NCBI GenBank assembly: GCA_026705565.1
Contig: JAPPAJ010000068.1
Location: 1-43,528 of the forward strand
Direction: 5' to 3'
DNA from: Caldilineaceae bacterium
GTDB taxonomy: Bacteria; Chloroflexota; Anaerolineae; Caldilineales; Caldilineaceae
DNA: 43,528 bases
Both the position numbers and the translations under genes were made by a program. Positions within the stretch are counted from its first letter, which is position 1; each line of letters starts with the position of its first letter. Of this stretch, positions 1 to 8,715 are shown in pieces. The notes under the pieces are model-generated. The model saw only the letters and a list, made by a program, of their open reading frames with translations. It was not told the DNA's origin and did no database searches.

Positions 1-2
1 CC

Positions 3-623
3 TCCGGCGACGAACTGGAGGAACGGGTGTCCGATCTGCTGCGCGTGGTGGGACTGCGGCCGGAGTACCTGAACCGCTATCCCCATGCCTTTAGCGGCGG
101 CCAGCGGCAGCGCATCGGCATCGCACGGGCCCTGGCGCTGAACCCTCAGTTGATCGTCCTCGACGAGCCGGTCTCCGCCCTCGACGTGTCCGTGCAGGCC
201 CAGATTCTGAACCTCCTGCAGGACCTGCAGGAACAGTACGGTCTGACCTACCTGTTCATCGCCCACGACCTGAGCGTGGTGGAGCACATCAGCGATCGCA
301 TCGCGGTCATGTACGTGGGCATGCTGGTGGAACACGCGCGCACCGAAACGCTGTTCACGAATCCCAAGCATCCCTATACCGAGGCGCTGCTGGCCTCGGT
401 GCCCAAGCCGGACCCCAGGGACCGCAGCGAGCCGATTGTGCTGGAGGGCGATGTGGCCGATCCGGCCAATCCCCCCGCCGGCTGCTACTTCCATCCCCGC
501 TGCCGATACAACGACGGCGATCGCTGCGAAACCGAGACACCGGCCCTGGAGCAGGTCGAGCAGGGGCATTTTGTGCGCTGCCACTACGCGGCGGAACTGG
601 ACCTGCACGGCGTGCAGGCCTGA
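3..623 (+). CDS. Oligopeptide/dipeptide ABC transporter ATP-binding protein (OppF/DppF type), 5'-truncated
   Basis: The reading frame is open from the window edge, so the Walker A half lies outside. The visible part has the ABC signature [14 protein letters not shown], Walker B LIVLDEP, the D-loop SALD and the switch histidine in IAHD, all in the usual order and spacing. The C-terminal tail after [11 protein letters not shown], ending in a cysteine-containing segment (CYFHPRC, later RCETE and RCHY), is the oligopeptide-transporter extension that distinguishes OppD/OppF-type ATPases from other ABC subunits. The protein would sit on the cytoplasmic face and power peptide uptake. Its permease and binding-protein partners are presumably upstream. 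The choice of OppF over OppD is inferred from the short tail only. Confidence 0.93.
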   Translation, partial: SGDELEERVSDLLRVVGLRPEYLNRYPHAFSGGQRQRIGIARALALNPQLIVLDEPVSALDVSVQAQILNLLQDLQEQYGLTYLFIAHDLSVVEHISDRIAVMYVGMLVEHARTETLFTNPKHPYTEALLASVPKPDPRDRSEPIVLEGDVADPANPPAGCYFHPRCRYNDGDRCETETPALEQVEQGHFVRCHYAAELDLHGVQA

Positions 624-632
624 AAGCCTGTT

Positions 633-2495
633 GTGGCCGTTTCCCCAGTCATTGCCCTGAACGCAAGGCGGTCGGCCCAGGTTGCCCCGCGCCAGGAACT
701 GCCAAAGGTCGCGGATCTGCCGCGGCCACCGCGGGTGGCACTGCTTTTCCCGCCCAACTGGACTCCGACCATGCCCCACCTGGCGCTGCCGTCGCTGACG
801 GCCTACCTGCGTCAGATGGGGGTCGCGGTGATGCAGCGCGATCTCAACGCCGAGGTCTTTGATTACATCCTGACTCCGGAGTATCTGCGGCGTTCCGTCG
901 CGGCGGTGCGCCGCCGGTGGGGTTCCGGTTCCGCGCGGGGTCGAGGGGTGCTGGAGGCGCCAAGCCGGGAAACGGTGGACTGGGCCCTGACGCGCGGCCC
1001 GGAGCTGGTGCGCTCCGTGGCGGCCGCCAAGGATGTGGTGCGCAGCCCGGCCTTCTACGACGGCCCGGAGGGCTTCGCCAACTTCCAGATCCTGGCCGAC
1101 TGTCTGGAACTGGCTTCCCTGCCCTTTCATCCCGCCCATCTCCATCTGCAGAGCTACGAGGCGGCGCGGCCGGTGGACAGCAGCCGCAATCTGCTGTTCG
1201 GGGTTTCGGACCGGGATCACAACATGTTCCTCGACATCTACGAGGAAATCGTGCTTGAGGACCTGGAAGCCTTCGAACCGGATGTGGTCGGCATCTCCAT
1301 TCCCTCGGAAGCACAGGTTCTGGCGGGGTTCACTCTGGCCCACCTGGTGCGGGAGGCGGGCATCGACTGCCACGTCACCGTTGGCGGTCCCCACATCAGC
1401 ATGCTCCACGATGTCCTGCCCAAGCAGCCGGCGCTGTTTGAACTAATCGACAGCGCGGTGGTGTACGACGGGGAGATTCCCCTGTACCAGCTGGCCTGTG
1501 CGGTGGTGGACGGCGGCGGCCTGGACAGGGTTTCCAACCTGATTTACCGGAAGGGCCGGACGCTGCAGGTGACGGAGCGCAAGGAGCCGGAGAAGATCCG
1601 CAACCTGCCGCTGCCGGACTTCGACGGTTTCCCCCTGGACCGCTATCTGGCGCCGGAACTGGTGCTGCCGCTCATGACGGCGCGCGGCTGCTACTTCGGC
1701 CAGTGCGCCTTCTGCAACGTGGGCTACGGCGAGGCTGAGTCCTTCAGCCAGCTGACGGCCCGTTCGCTGGCCGACCAGATGCTGACCCTGAGGGAGAAGT
1801 ACGGCACGCGCCACATCTTCTTCGCCGACGAGGCCATCACGCCGCGCAACCTGCGGGGCCTGTCGGCCATTCTGCGGGAGGAGGACGAGCCCATTCACTG
1901 GGGCGGTTGCGTGCGGTTCGAGAAGGTGATCGACCAATCGTTGCTGGATCAAATGTGGGCCGGCGGTTGCCGGATGATCATGTTCGGCCTGGAAAGTGCG
2001 TCGCAGGCCATCATCGACCACATGATCAAGGGCACCGAACTGCCCCACATGAGCCGCATCCTGAAGGAGAGTGCCACCGCTGGCATCTGGAACCATACGT
2101 TCTTCTTCTTCGGATTTCCGGGCGAGACCCTGGACGACGCCCAGCAGACCGTCAACTTCATTTATGCCCACGGCGACCAGATCAATTCCGCGGCCATGGG
2201 CACGTTCCTGATGGAGCGCCTCTCGCCGGCCTATCGCTATCCCGCCTCCTTCGGCGTTTCGCGCATCATCGAGGACCCGGCGCGGGACTTGGCGATCTAC
2301 TTCCCCTACGAAGTGTCGAACGGCCTGGACGAGGCCATGGCCGAACGGGTGCACGATGGTGTCCTGGACAGTCTTCCGACCAAGCCGTTCCCCCACTTCT
2401 ATGTCAGCGATGTCTACCGCTTCCTGTATGCCGGCCGGCTGAGCTTGGACGGCCGGCCCAACCCGGCCTGGCTGGCTCCCGCCACCGCTGCGTAA
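633..2495 (+). CDS. B12-binding-domain radical SAM protein
   Basis: This 620-residue protein starts at GTG 633, 9 nt after the ABC gene stop, so co-transcription is likely. The first third has a B12-binding-like Rossmann region (VALLFPPNWTP near residue 35; DVVGISIPSEAQ and VTVGGPHIS near residues 225-255). The radical SAM part begins near residue 350 with a cysteine cluster RGCYFGQCAFC. The spacing is CX4CX2C rather than the textbook CX3CX2C, a variant I recall in some B12-type radical SAM enzymes. GLES and FFGFPGET in the barrel also fit radical SAM. Such enzymes usually perform radical methylation or ring rearrangement on lipids, pigments, antibiotics or peptides. I cannot name the substrate. 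Nothing adjacent looks like a RiPP precursor or hopanoid gene. Confidence 0.9.
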   Translation: MAVSPVIALNARRSAQVAPRQELPKVADLPRPPRVALLFPPNWTPTMPHLALPSLTAYLRQMGVAVMQRDLNAEVFDYILTPEYLRRSVAAVRRRWGSGSARGRGVLEAPSRETVDWALTRGPELVRSVAAAKDVVRSPAFYDGPEGFANFQILADCLELASLPFHPAHLHLQSYEAARPVDSSRNLLFGVSDRDHNMFLDIYEEIVLEDLEAFEPDVVGISIPSEAQVLAGFTLAHLVREAGIDCHVTVGGPHISMLHDVLPKQPALFELIDSAVVYDGEIPLYQLACAVVDGGGLDRVSNLIYRKGRTLQVTERKEPEKIRNLPLPDFDGFPLDRYLAPELVLPLMTARGCYFGQCAFCNVGYGEAESFSQLTARSLADQMLTLREKYGTRHIFFADEAITPRNLRGLSAILREEDEPIHWGGCVRFEKVIDQSLLDQMWAGGCRMIMFGLESASQAIIDHMIKGTELPHMSRILKESATAGIWNHTFFFFGFPGETLDDAQQTVNFIYAHGDQINSAAMGTFLMERLSPAYRYPASFGVSRIIEDPARDLAIYFPYEVSNGLDEAMAERVHDGVLDSLPTKPFPHFYVSDVYRFLYAGRLSLDGRPNPAWLAPATAA

Positions 2496-2555
2496 TCCCC
2501 CGGCGCAGTCCCTTATGGTCGTGTGCTGCCCTGAATTGCTCCGAGGTGCTCCGCT

Positions 2556-3077
2556 GTGTCCGATGTAATCGCCTTGCGCCAAGCCGCCATCGACCGCTAC
2601 AGGCCCGATCCGGTCAAGGTCCTGTTTGTGGCCGAGTCGCCGCCCGATGTCGAGGAACGGCACTTCTACTTTTCCAACGTCCCGCGCGCGGACACGCTTT
2701 GGGTGGAGTTGACCAAGGTGCTCTACGGCGACGACTTCGGCGTGACCAAAAACGAACGGGCCCGCAAGGCCGAGTGGCTGGCCCGTTTCCAGGCCGACGG
2801 CTATTGGATGATCGAGGCCGTACCGGAGCCAGTCCACAAAAAACGGCGGGAAGCGCACGTCCTGGAGCACAAGGACCGCGTACTGGAGACGATCGCGGAC
2901 TGCAAGCCGTCCCAGGTGGTTCTCATCGCCACACCTGTGTGGCGCGCCCTCGAGGAGCCCCTGCGTGCGGAGGGTGTGCCGCTCGTGCAGACGGGACCCG
3001 TGTCGTTCCCGGGCCATGGCCAGCAGGGCAGGTTCCGGGAAGCCATGGCCGCCATCCTGCCCCTGCTGGCGGACTGA
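2556..3077 (+). CDS. Small uracil-DNA-glycosylase-superfamily-like protein
   Basis: 173 residues from GTG 2556. The N-terminal strand VKVLFVAESPP followed by an aromatic-rich stretch (HFYFSN..LW) resembles motif 1 of the UDG superfamily. A late SFPGHGQQGRF stretch lies where UDG proteins carry their substrate-binding loop, although the classic HPS motif is not there. VVLIATPVWRAL in between looks like the third parallel strand. I therefore place it loosely in the UDG-like fold, with unknown activity. It could equally be a nucleotide-binding protein of another alpha/beta family. It follows the radical SAM gene by 60 nt on the same strand and may share its transcript. The coding call is firm; the functional call is weak. 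Confidence 0.72.
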   Translation: MSDVIALRQAAIDRYRPDPVKVLFVAESPPDVEERHFYFSNVPRADTLWVELTKVLYGDDFGVTKNERARKAEWLARFQADGYWMIEAVPEPVHKKRREAHVLEHKDRVLETIADCKPSQVVLIATPVWRALEEPLRAEGVPLVQTGPVSFPGHGQQGRFREAMAAILPLLAD

Positions 3078-3204
3078 AGGTCTGCCGCTCTGCATTAACC
3101 TTCCGCGATCGCAGGTCAAACACACCGCAGACGTTTTTCCACCCGGCCTTCTCCCACAATTCCGGCAGTCGCAAAACGCCGAACCAATCAGAGGGAGAAG
3201 GCAA

Positions 3205-3609
3205 ATGTACAAGCTGATTCACCGACCGAGCCTCTTCAACGCACCGCTCCGCCGATCCTTTGCCAGCAACGTGTCGATGGGATTCCCCGTGGACGTCGCC
3301 GAGGAGAGCGGACGGTACCTGGTGCAGGCTGCGCTGCCCGGCGTGTCCCCCGATGACATCGAGATTACGCTCGAGGGCAGGACGCTCACCATCGCCACCG
3401 AAGAGGACAAGGAGCAGGACGGCGAAGGTGCCAACTACACCTGGCGCGAACGCATGCGGGGTGCCTGGCAGCGGAGCTTCCGTCTGCCGCAGGCCGTGGA
3501 CACGGAGGGCGTGGAGGCCGATATCGATCAGGGGATCCTGACGGTGTCGATCCCCAAGTCCGAGGTTGCCAAGCCCCGGCAGATTGAGGTCAAGACGGCC
3601 GACAGCTAA
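3205..3609 (+). CDS. Hsp20/alpha-crystallin small heat-shock protein
   Basis: ATG 3205 is chosen because a strong ribosome-binding site (GAGGGAGAAGG, 3191-3201) lies just in front. The frame is open further upstream, but that part does not resemble Hsp20. The 134-residue product has a short N-terminal arm and then the alpha-crystallin domain from about residue 27: VDVAEESGRYLVQAALPGV, an EITLEGRTLTI strand, WRER, and FRLPQAVD. The conserved GILTVSIPK is at the end of the domain. There is no clear I-X-I tail motif, only QIEVKTADS. It is an ATP-independent holdase that keeps unfolding proteins soluble. A good hairpin terminator follows directly. I saw no CIRCE element upstream. Confidence 0.95.
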   Translation: MYKLIHRPSLFNAPLRRSFASNVSMGFPVDVAEESGRYLVQAALPGVSPDDIEITLEGRTLTIATEEDKEQDGEGANYTWRERMRGAWQRSFRLPQAVDTEGVEADIDQGILTVSIPKSEVAKPRQIEVKTADS

Positions 3610-3626
3610 CCCGGCATCGACAAGCC

Positions 3627-3660
3627 AGCAAGGGACCCGGCAACTGCCGGGTCCCTTGCT
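3627..3660 (+). terminator. Terminator-like hairpin after hsp20
   Basis: A perfect 16-bp inverted repeat, AGCAAGGGACCCGGCA, has only two unpaired central bases and begins 17 nt after the hsp20 stop codon. The following stretch (TTGCTG) is only weakly U-rich, but the stem is long and GC-rich. Its position just past the stop makes intrinsic termination or 3'-end protection the obvious role. Confidence 0.75.
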
Positions 3661-4090
3661 TTGCTGCCTGCAGGGAGGCAATCCGAACAGGGCTGATGCT
3701 TGGTCTTTCACATAACCGGGACCTTGGCATTCTGCGCGAGGCACCGCCAACTTGGCACGCGTGGGTACGCGTGTCGCGCGCGGGGTCCCATTTCGATGAA
3801 TTTGGTACCGAATCCCAACCTTTTCACCCTCTCGGAAGCTGGTCGGCGTGTAGAGAGAACGTACCCGGTCGGCAGATTCCGGACCGGCATCTTCCGGTTC
3901 GGTGAACCCAGCGCGCGGGCTTATCGGGACTGCTAGAATTTGATGAATACCGGCAGCAGGCCTCCTAGTGATCCTGCCACCGGCGGGAGGTTGTCCCGTC
4001 CCTCCAGGTAGATCTGGGAAGGGCACGCGGCAACGGATCACCACACTACACGTCGCAGTACTCCAGAGCCGCCGTTCCCTGTTTCCATTC
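3661..4090. other. Intergenic region upstream of nrdA, no gene recognised
   Basis: About 430 bases between the hsp20 terminator and the nrdA promoter. Short open frames exist on both strands near 3700-3940, but none has a ribosome-binding site or a recognisable product. Around 3950-4010 there are imperfect stems (for example CCGGCAGCAGG against CCTGCCACCGG, 9 of 11 paired), so a structured RNA is possible. I could not match it to a known riboswitch. Confidence 0.4.
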
Positions 4091-4120
4091 TTGGAAAAGG
4101 TAGCATTTTTTTGCTATCAT
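4091..4120 (+). promoter_or_regulatory. Probable sigma-70 promoter of nrdA
   Basis: TTGGAA (4091-4096) and TATCAT (4115-4120) are separated by 18 nt. The spacer is T-rich with a small inverted repeat TAGCA-T7-TGCTA. Transcription would start near 4127, giving a leader of about 60 nt before ATG 4188. This AT-rich patch stands out from the GC-rich surroundings. Confidence 0.5.
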
Positions 4121-4187
4121 ATGTAGTGGCATCGGCGCGTGCCTGGGGTACGCGGTGTACGAATTACCTGGGCGAAAGGGCACAGTC

Positions 4188-7085
4188 ATGAAAGTCGGAC
4201 AGATGGGCACAGGCCAACTCGGGATCGACCGTTTCGGGGGTGCGGTTCCGACCGTGCAGACCGTCGTCGACCTGGATGCCGTCCGGGTGGCCAAGCGCGA
4301 CCCGGCGGACGGCATGGTTCCCTATGACCGACAGCGGATTCGCAACGCCATCATGAAGGCCTTCCTGGCGGAACAGCGCAGCCTGCAGGGCGAAGCACTC
4401 GACCACAGGGTGGATCCCATCGTGGATGCAGTCGAGCAGCGGGTGGCGCAACGAGCCCTCGGACGCCCTTCGTTGTCCGTGGCCGTCGAGGAAATCCAGG
4501 ATCAGGTCGAACTCGTCCTGATGAAGTCGGATCATGAGGAGGTGGCCCGGCGCTACATCATCTATCGCGAGGACCGCGCCCGGGAACGGGCGGTCCAGGC
4601 CGAGACGGCCTCGCTTTTGCTGCCCGTGGAGTTGATGGTGGCCTTGCCCGACGGCACGCGCGAGCCTCTGGATCTCGAGCGCCTGAAGGTGCAGATCGAG
4701 GAGGCCTGCCACGGCCTGGACGGCGTCTCCGCGGACGATGTCCTTGAGGTTCTGGCGCGCGACGTCTACAACGACATCACGCCGAAGGACCTGCGCACGG
4801 CGCAGATTATGGCGGCGCGCTCCCTGGTTGAACAGGAACCCGACTACTCGAAGGTGAGCGCGCGGCTGGTCCTGCGCAAGCTCAAGGACGAGGTGTTCCC
4901 CTTCATCTGCCCCGGCGTGGCGGGCATCCGGGAGCTGACCGACCGCCAGCAGTATCGGGCCTATTTCCCGCGCTACGTGCGCACCGGCATCGACTGCGAA
5001 CTGCTGCAACCTGCGCTGGCCGAAATCTTCGACCTGGAACGGCTGGCCGGGGCCTTGGCGCCGGAACGGGACCAGCAGTTTCAGTTTCTTGGGCTGCAGA
5101 CCCTCTACGACCGGTACTTCCTCCACTCGGGCGGTACGCGCATCGAACTGCCGCAGGCGTTTTTCATGCGCGTGGCGATGGGACTGGCCCAGCAGGAGGC
5201 CGATCCGGACGAGCGGGCCATCGAGTTCTACGAACTGCTGTCGTCGTTCGACTTCATGTGCTCGACGCCGACCCTCTTCAATTCGGGAACCGTCAATCCG
5301 CAGCTTTCGTCCTGCTTCCTTTCGACCGTGCCGGACGATCTGGCGGGCATCTTCAAGGCGATCAAGGACAACGCCCTGCTGTCCAAGTTCTCGGGCGGCC
5401 TGGGCAACGACTGGAGCCAGGTACGGGGTTTGGGAGCCCACATCAAGGGGACGAACGGAGAGTCCCAAGGGGTCATTCCGTTCCTCAAGGTGGCCAACGA
5501 CACGGCCGTGGCCGTCAATCAGGGCGGTCGCCGCAAGGGAGCGGTCTGCGCCTACCTCGAGGTGTGGCACATCGACATCGACGAGTTCCTCGACCTGCGC
5601 AAGAACACGGGCGACGATCGGCGCCGCACCCACGACATGAACACCGCCTGCTGGGTGCCCGACCTCTTCATGGAGCGGGTCCAGGAGGACGGGAACTGGA
5701 CCCTGTTCTCGCCGGACTCTGTGCCCGACCTGCACGAGATCACCGGTCTCGAGTTCCGGGACCGCTATCTCCTGTACGAACAGCAGGCGGCCGAAGGCCG
5801 GCTGAAGGTCACCAAGCGCATCCGCGCCCGCGATCTGTGGCGGCGCATGCTGACCATGCTCTACGAAACGGGGCACCCCTGGATCACGTTCAAGGATCCC
5901 TGCAATCTGCGCTCGCCGCAACAGCACGTCGGTGTGGTGCACTCCTCCAACCTGTGCACCGAGATCACGCTGAACTCCTCCGTGGATGAGGTTGCCGTGT
6001 GCAATCTCGGGTCGGTGAACCTGTCCAACCACGTTGAGAACGGCCAGCTCCTGCACCAGAAGCTGGAGCGCACCGTGACCACCGCGATGCGCATGCTGGA
6101 CAACGTCATCGACATCAACTACTACACCATTCCGGAGACGCACACCAGCAACCAGCGGCACCGACCGGTCGGCATGGGCATCATGGGTTTCCAGGATGTC
6201 CTGCACAAGCTGAACATCGCCTATGCCTCGTCCGAGGCCGTGGAGTTCGCCGACGTCAGCATGGAGGCGGTTTCCTGGTATGCCATTTCGGCGTCCGCCG
6301 CCCTGGCCGAGGAACGCGGCAGCTACCCGTCGTTCGAGGGCTCGCTCTGGTCCCAGGGCAAGCTGCCCTGGCACTCGCTCGACGATCTGGACAAGGCGCG
6401 GTATCGGAAGCTTGAGGTGGACCGCAGCTCCACCCGCGATTGGGACAGCCTGGCCCGTCGGATCCAGCGCGCGGGCATGCGCAACTCCAATGTGATGGCC
6501 ATCGCGCCAACGGCGACGATTGCCAACATCTGCGGTGTCAGTCCGTCCATCGAACCGGTGTTCCGCAACCTGTACGTCAAGGCCAACATGTCCGGCGACT
6601 TTGTGGTGGTCAACCCCTATCTGGTGGACGACCTGAAGGAACTGGGTCTGTGGGATCCGCTGATGATCAGCGATCTCAAGCTGCACGACGGCAGCCTGCG
6701 CGACATTCCGCGGGTTCCGGACCGGCTGAAGGAGCTGTATGCCACGGCCTTCGAGATTGATCCGACTTGGCTGGTCAGGGCAGGGGCCCGGCGCCAGAAG
6801 TGGATTGACCAGTCCCAGTCATTGAACCTGTATGTTTCCTCCACCAGCGGCAGGGAGTTGGACGAACTGTACCAGCTGGCCTGGACCCAGGGCCTGAAGA
6901 CGACCTACTACCTGCGGACGCAGGGTGCAACCCAAGTGGAAAAGAGCACGCTGCAGGGCACGGACGGACGGCTCAATGCGGTTCCGGTGGCCCCGGCCCC
7001 GCCCACGCTCTACAGCGAGCTTGAGACTACCGTGGACGGGTTGGTCTGCAATCTGGACGACGAGGACTGCGAAGCCTGCCAGTAG
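4188..7085 (+). CDS. nrdA: Class I ribonucleoside-diphosphate reductase large subunit with two ATP-cone regions
   Basis: The product is 965 residues from ATG 4188; GTG 4155 in the same frame is an alternative start. An ATP-cone occupies about residues 25-130 (VAKRDPADG, VPYDRQRI). A second cone-like region follows at about 145-240 (ITPKDLRTAQIMAARS). The catalytic barrel has the redox cysteines in LSSCFLS and VCNLGSVNL and the thiyl-radical loop NLCTE near residue 590. The tyrosine pair YYLRTQ near 907 relays the radical from the small subunit, which marks class I. The C-terminus ends CNLDDEDCEACQ, supplying the swinging cysteines re-reduced by thioredoxin. The enzyme makes deoxynucleotides from ribonucleoside diphosphates. 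No nrdB lies nearby, so the partner must be encoded elsewhere. Length and cone number fit the longer Chlamydia/Chlorobium-like NrdA forms. Confidence 0.96.
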   Translation: MKVGQMGTGQLGIDRFGGAVPTVQTVVDLDAVRVAKRDPADGMVPYDRQRIRNAIMKAFLAEQRSLQGEALDHRVDPIVDAVEQRVAQRALGRPSLSVAVEEIQDQVELVLMKSDHEEVARRYIIYREDRARERAVQAETASLLLPVELMVALPDGTREPLDLERLKVQIEEACHGLDGVSADDVLEVLARDVYNDITPKDLRTAQIMAARSLVEQEPDYSKVSARLVLRKLKDEVFPFICPGVAGIRELTDRQQYRAYFPRYVRTGIDCELLQPALAEIFDLERLAGALAPERDQQFQFLGLQTLYDRYFLHSGGTRIELPQAFFMRVAMGLAQQEADPDERAIEFYELLSSFDFMCSTPTLFNSGTVNPQLSSCFLSTVPDDLAGIFKAIKDNALLSKFSGGLGNDWSQVRGLGAHIKGTNGESQGVIPFLKVANDTAVAVNQGGRRKGAVCAYLEVWHIDIDEFLDLRKNTGDDRRRTHDMNTACWVPDLFMERVQEDGNWTLFSPDSVPDLHEITGLEFRDRYLLYEQQAAEGRLKVTKRIRARDLWRRMLTMLYETGHPWITFKDPCNLRSPQQHVGVVHSSNLCTEITLNSSVDEVAVCNLGSVNLSNHVENGQLLHQKLERTVTTAMRMLDNVIDINYYTIPETHTSNQRHRPVGMGIMGFQDVLHKLNIAYASSEAVEFADVSMEAVSWYAISASAALAEERGSYPSFEGSLWSQGKLPWHSLDDLDKARYRKLEVDRSSTRDWDSLARRIQRAGMRNSNVMAIAPTATIANICGVSPSIEPVFRNLYVKANMSGDFVVVNPYLVDDLKELGLWDPLMISDLKLHDGSLRDIPRVPDRLKELYATAFEIDPTWLVRAGARRQKWIDQSQSLNLYVSSTSGRELDELYQLAWTQGLKTTYYLRTQGATQVEKSTLQGTDGRLNAVPVAPAPPTLYSELETTVDGLVCNLDDEDCEACQ

Positions 7086-7125
7086 GTTTGGCTTGCTGTC
7101 GGCCAGCAGCTACACCGGCAGTGAG

Positions 7126-7162
7126 CGAGACGGTCGTCGGTTGCAGATCGACGACCGTCTCG
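7126..7162 (+). terminator. Hairpin downstream of nrdA
   Basis: A perfect 14-bp inverted repeat (CGAGACGGTCGTCG) with a 9-nt loop sits 40 nt after the nrdA stop. There is no U-tract, so it may act as a factor-dependent terminator or as an mRNA 3'-end stabiliser. Confidence 0.5.
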
Positions 7163-7452
7163 AATGTTTCGGTACGTCCGGCAACGGTGGTCGCGTTGGG
7201 CCAGCCAGTGGAAAGAGTGCCATTCGGCGGCCAAACCCGGGCGTTGCTGTCGGATGGCTGGTGGGTGGCGAAAGCGAGGCTGTATGGTCGGGCTTGTATC
7301 GGTTTCCGACGATGGGGTGATCCCGTTTTCCCTTTGACCGGCACGGAACAATCGAAGGCGTCCCACGTCAATGAGGCGACGAGTATGGCATTGACCTTGC
7401 CCTCGTCAGCACCAAGTAGAATCAATGCCTCGGATGGTGCAGGAGGCACGGC
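7163..7452. other. Intergenic region between nrdA and the Uma2 gene
   Basis: About 290 bases with no recognised gene or RNA. Weak promoter-like hexamers occur in 7391-7432 (TTGACC and TAGAAT), but their spacing is 20 nt, too long to call. An open frame on the minus strand crosses this region and continues antisense through the whole Uma2 gene, which I take to be a GC-driven artefact. Confidence 0.35.
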
Positions 7453-8616
7453 ATGGATGCGGTGGATGCCCTGAAGCAAGGGCTCAAGGTTGCCGGCATA
7501 CCGCCCCGGAAACTGAACGGTCAGGACACTCCGGACTGGCAGACACAGGATGATGCGCGTTGGTGGGCGGCGGACGCTGCCGCGGATCCCGTTGCTTGGC
7601 AAGCACATCTTGAGAATCTGTGGCATTACGATCCAGCGTATCCCTACGATCCGTGCCATCTGTACGATGACGACCGGACTACGGATCCGGACTATGGCGT
7701 GGACGGGGTGCATCTGATGGCCGGTGACGTTCATCTGCTGTTCCAAGCGGAAGCCCATCGGACGTTGAAATCCATCTTCGGCGATCGGTACATCACCGAA
7801 CTGGCCATGAAACCGAGTACCGCGTATGCCGAGCAGATGCAGGCTGTGGGCAGGCGATATGGGTTCGCTGCTGTCCGCTTTGCCCCCGACATCGCCGTTG
7901 TTCCACCGTCCGTGGCGGCACAGTACCCGCCGTGGTCCGACAGGAAGAGCCCGAACCGGCAGCAGATGCTCGACCTGGATCGCTTGCCGCCCCCCCAGTT
8001 GGTCGTTGAGATTGTCTCCGAAGACTCGGTGGACAGGGACGATACGTTCAAGCTCGAAGCCTACGCGCTCATTGGGATCGGCGAATACGGGGTCTATGAT
8101 CCCGAAGGCTTGACGGGGGCAACCCCTTGGCGTCTCTTCCGGCTGCAGGGAGACAGCTACCGCCTGCTCCAGCCGGATCCGGAGCTGTCGGAGGCTGGAG
8201 TGCCAGCCTATTGGAGCGATGTGTTCGGAATGTTTGTGCGCATGCTGTCGGAGACTGCCTTGGGCATCGATGATCCGGATCCTCTCGGTCACAGGTTGCA
8301 GGTTTGGGATTCGGATCCGGCCAAATGGAGGGATCACGCCACCGACGAGCGGGATGCCCTTGATCAAGCATGGGAACAGACCACGCAGGTTCGGGAGGAA
8401 CGCGCATTCGAATCCGGCCTGCAGCAAGGAGAAGCCAAACTCTTGGAGACACACATTGATGCTGTGCGTGTTCTTCTGAGTGACAAGGTCTCCGAAGATG
8501 TGCTGGTGCAAGTCGAAACTGACTGGCGCACAGCTGGACGCTATCGCTCTCTTGAGGAAATTGCTGCAGTTCAGGCAGGCACGCGCAGTTGGCACACGTT
8601 GCTGTTCCGTGTGTGA
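7453..8616 (+). CDS. Uma2-family (DUF820) PD-(D/E)XK nuclease-like protein
   Basis: 387 residues from ATG 7453. The core at about residues 85-215 has the Uma2 arrangement: an early helix-strand region, then APDIAVVPP with the first acidic residue, then LPPPQLVVEIVSEDS with the second acidic position, and a later K in DDTFKLEAY followed by GIGEYGVYDP. These are the hallmark steps of the Uma2/DUF820 restriction-endonuclease-like fold. The N-terminal 85 residues are unusual for this family. The C-terminal 120 residues are rich in charged helix (EERAFESGLQQGEAKLLE), the typical tail of large Uma2 proteins. Uma2 genes are often multicopy in Cyanobacteria and Chloroflexota, and their cellular role is unsettled. 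It precedes a DNA methylase on the same strand. Confidence 0.88.
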   Translation: MDAVDALKQGLKVAGIPPRKLNGQDTPDWQTQDDARWWAADAAADPVAWQAHLENLWHYDPAYPYDPCHLYDDDRTTDPDYGVDGVHLMAGDVHLLFQAEAHRTLKSIFGDRYITELAMKPSTAYAEQMQAVGRRYGFAAVRFAPDIAVVPPSVAAQYPPWSDRKSPNRQQMLDLDRLPPPQLVVEIVSEDSVDRDDTFKLEAYALIGIGEYGVYDPEGLTGATPWRLFRLQGDSYRLLQPDPELSEAGVPAYWSDVFGMFVRMLSETALGIDDPDPLGHRLQVWDSDPAKWRDHATDERDALDQAWEQTTQVREERAFESGLQQGEAKLLETHIDAVRVLLSDKVSEDVLVQVETDWRTAGRYRSLEEIAAVQAGTRSWHTLLFRV

Positions 8617-8715
8617 CCGAATGATGGCCTCGGCTCGAGTTGCTCTGCCGACAACAGCCATTGGACCGCCTAGGCGGGGTGCTGATGAGTCGTCGGAGCC
8701 GCGTCTTGCTCCGGG

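Noticed and set aside
3090-3204. CIRCE or other heat-shock operator before hsp20
   Set aside because: No TTAGCACTC-type inverted repeat was found.
1443-3212. Long minus-strand open frame across the radical SAM gene
   Set aside because: It mirrors the coding gene, has no family features and reads as arginine/glycine/histidine-rich shadow typical of high GC.
3940-4030. Possible cobalamin or other riboswitch before nrdA
   Set aside because: GGGAA and GCCAC fragments and some stems exist, but no convincing B12 box or ordered helices, and the enzyme is class I and needs no B12.
4035-4135. Possible NrdR boxes upstream of nrdA (ACACTACACGTCGCAG and the CATATGTAG region)
   Set aside because: The first matches only about half of the consensus acaCwAtATaTwGtgt and the second lacks one base in the core, so the paired-box pattern is not supported.
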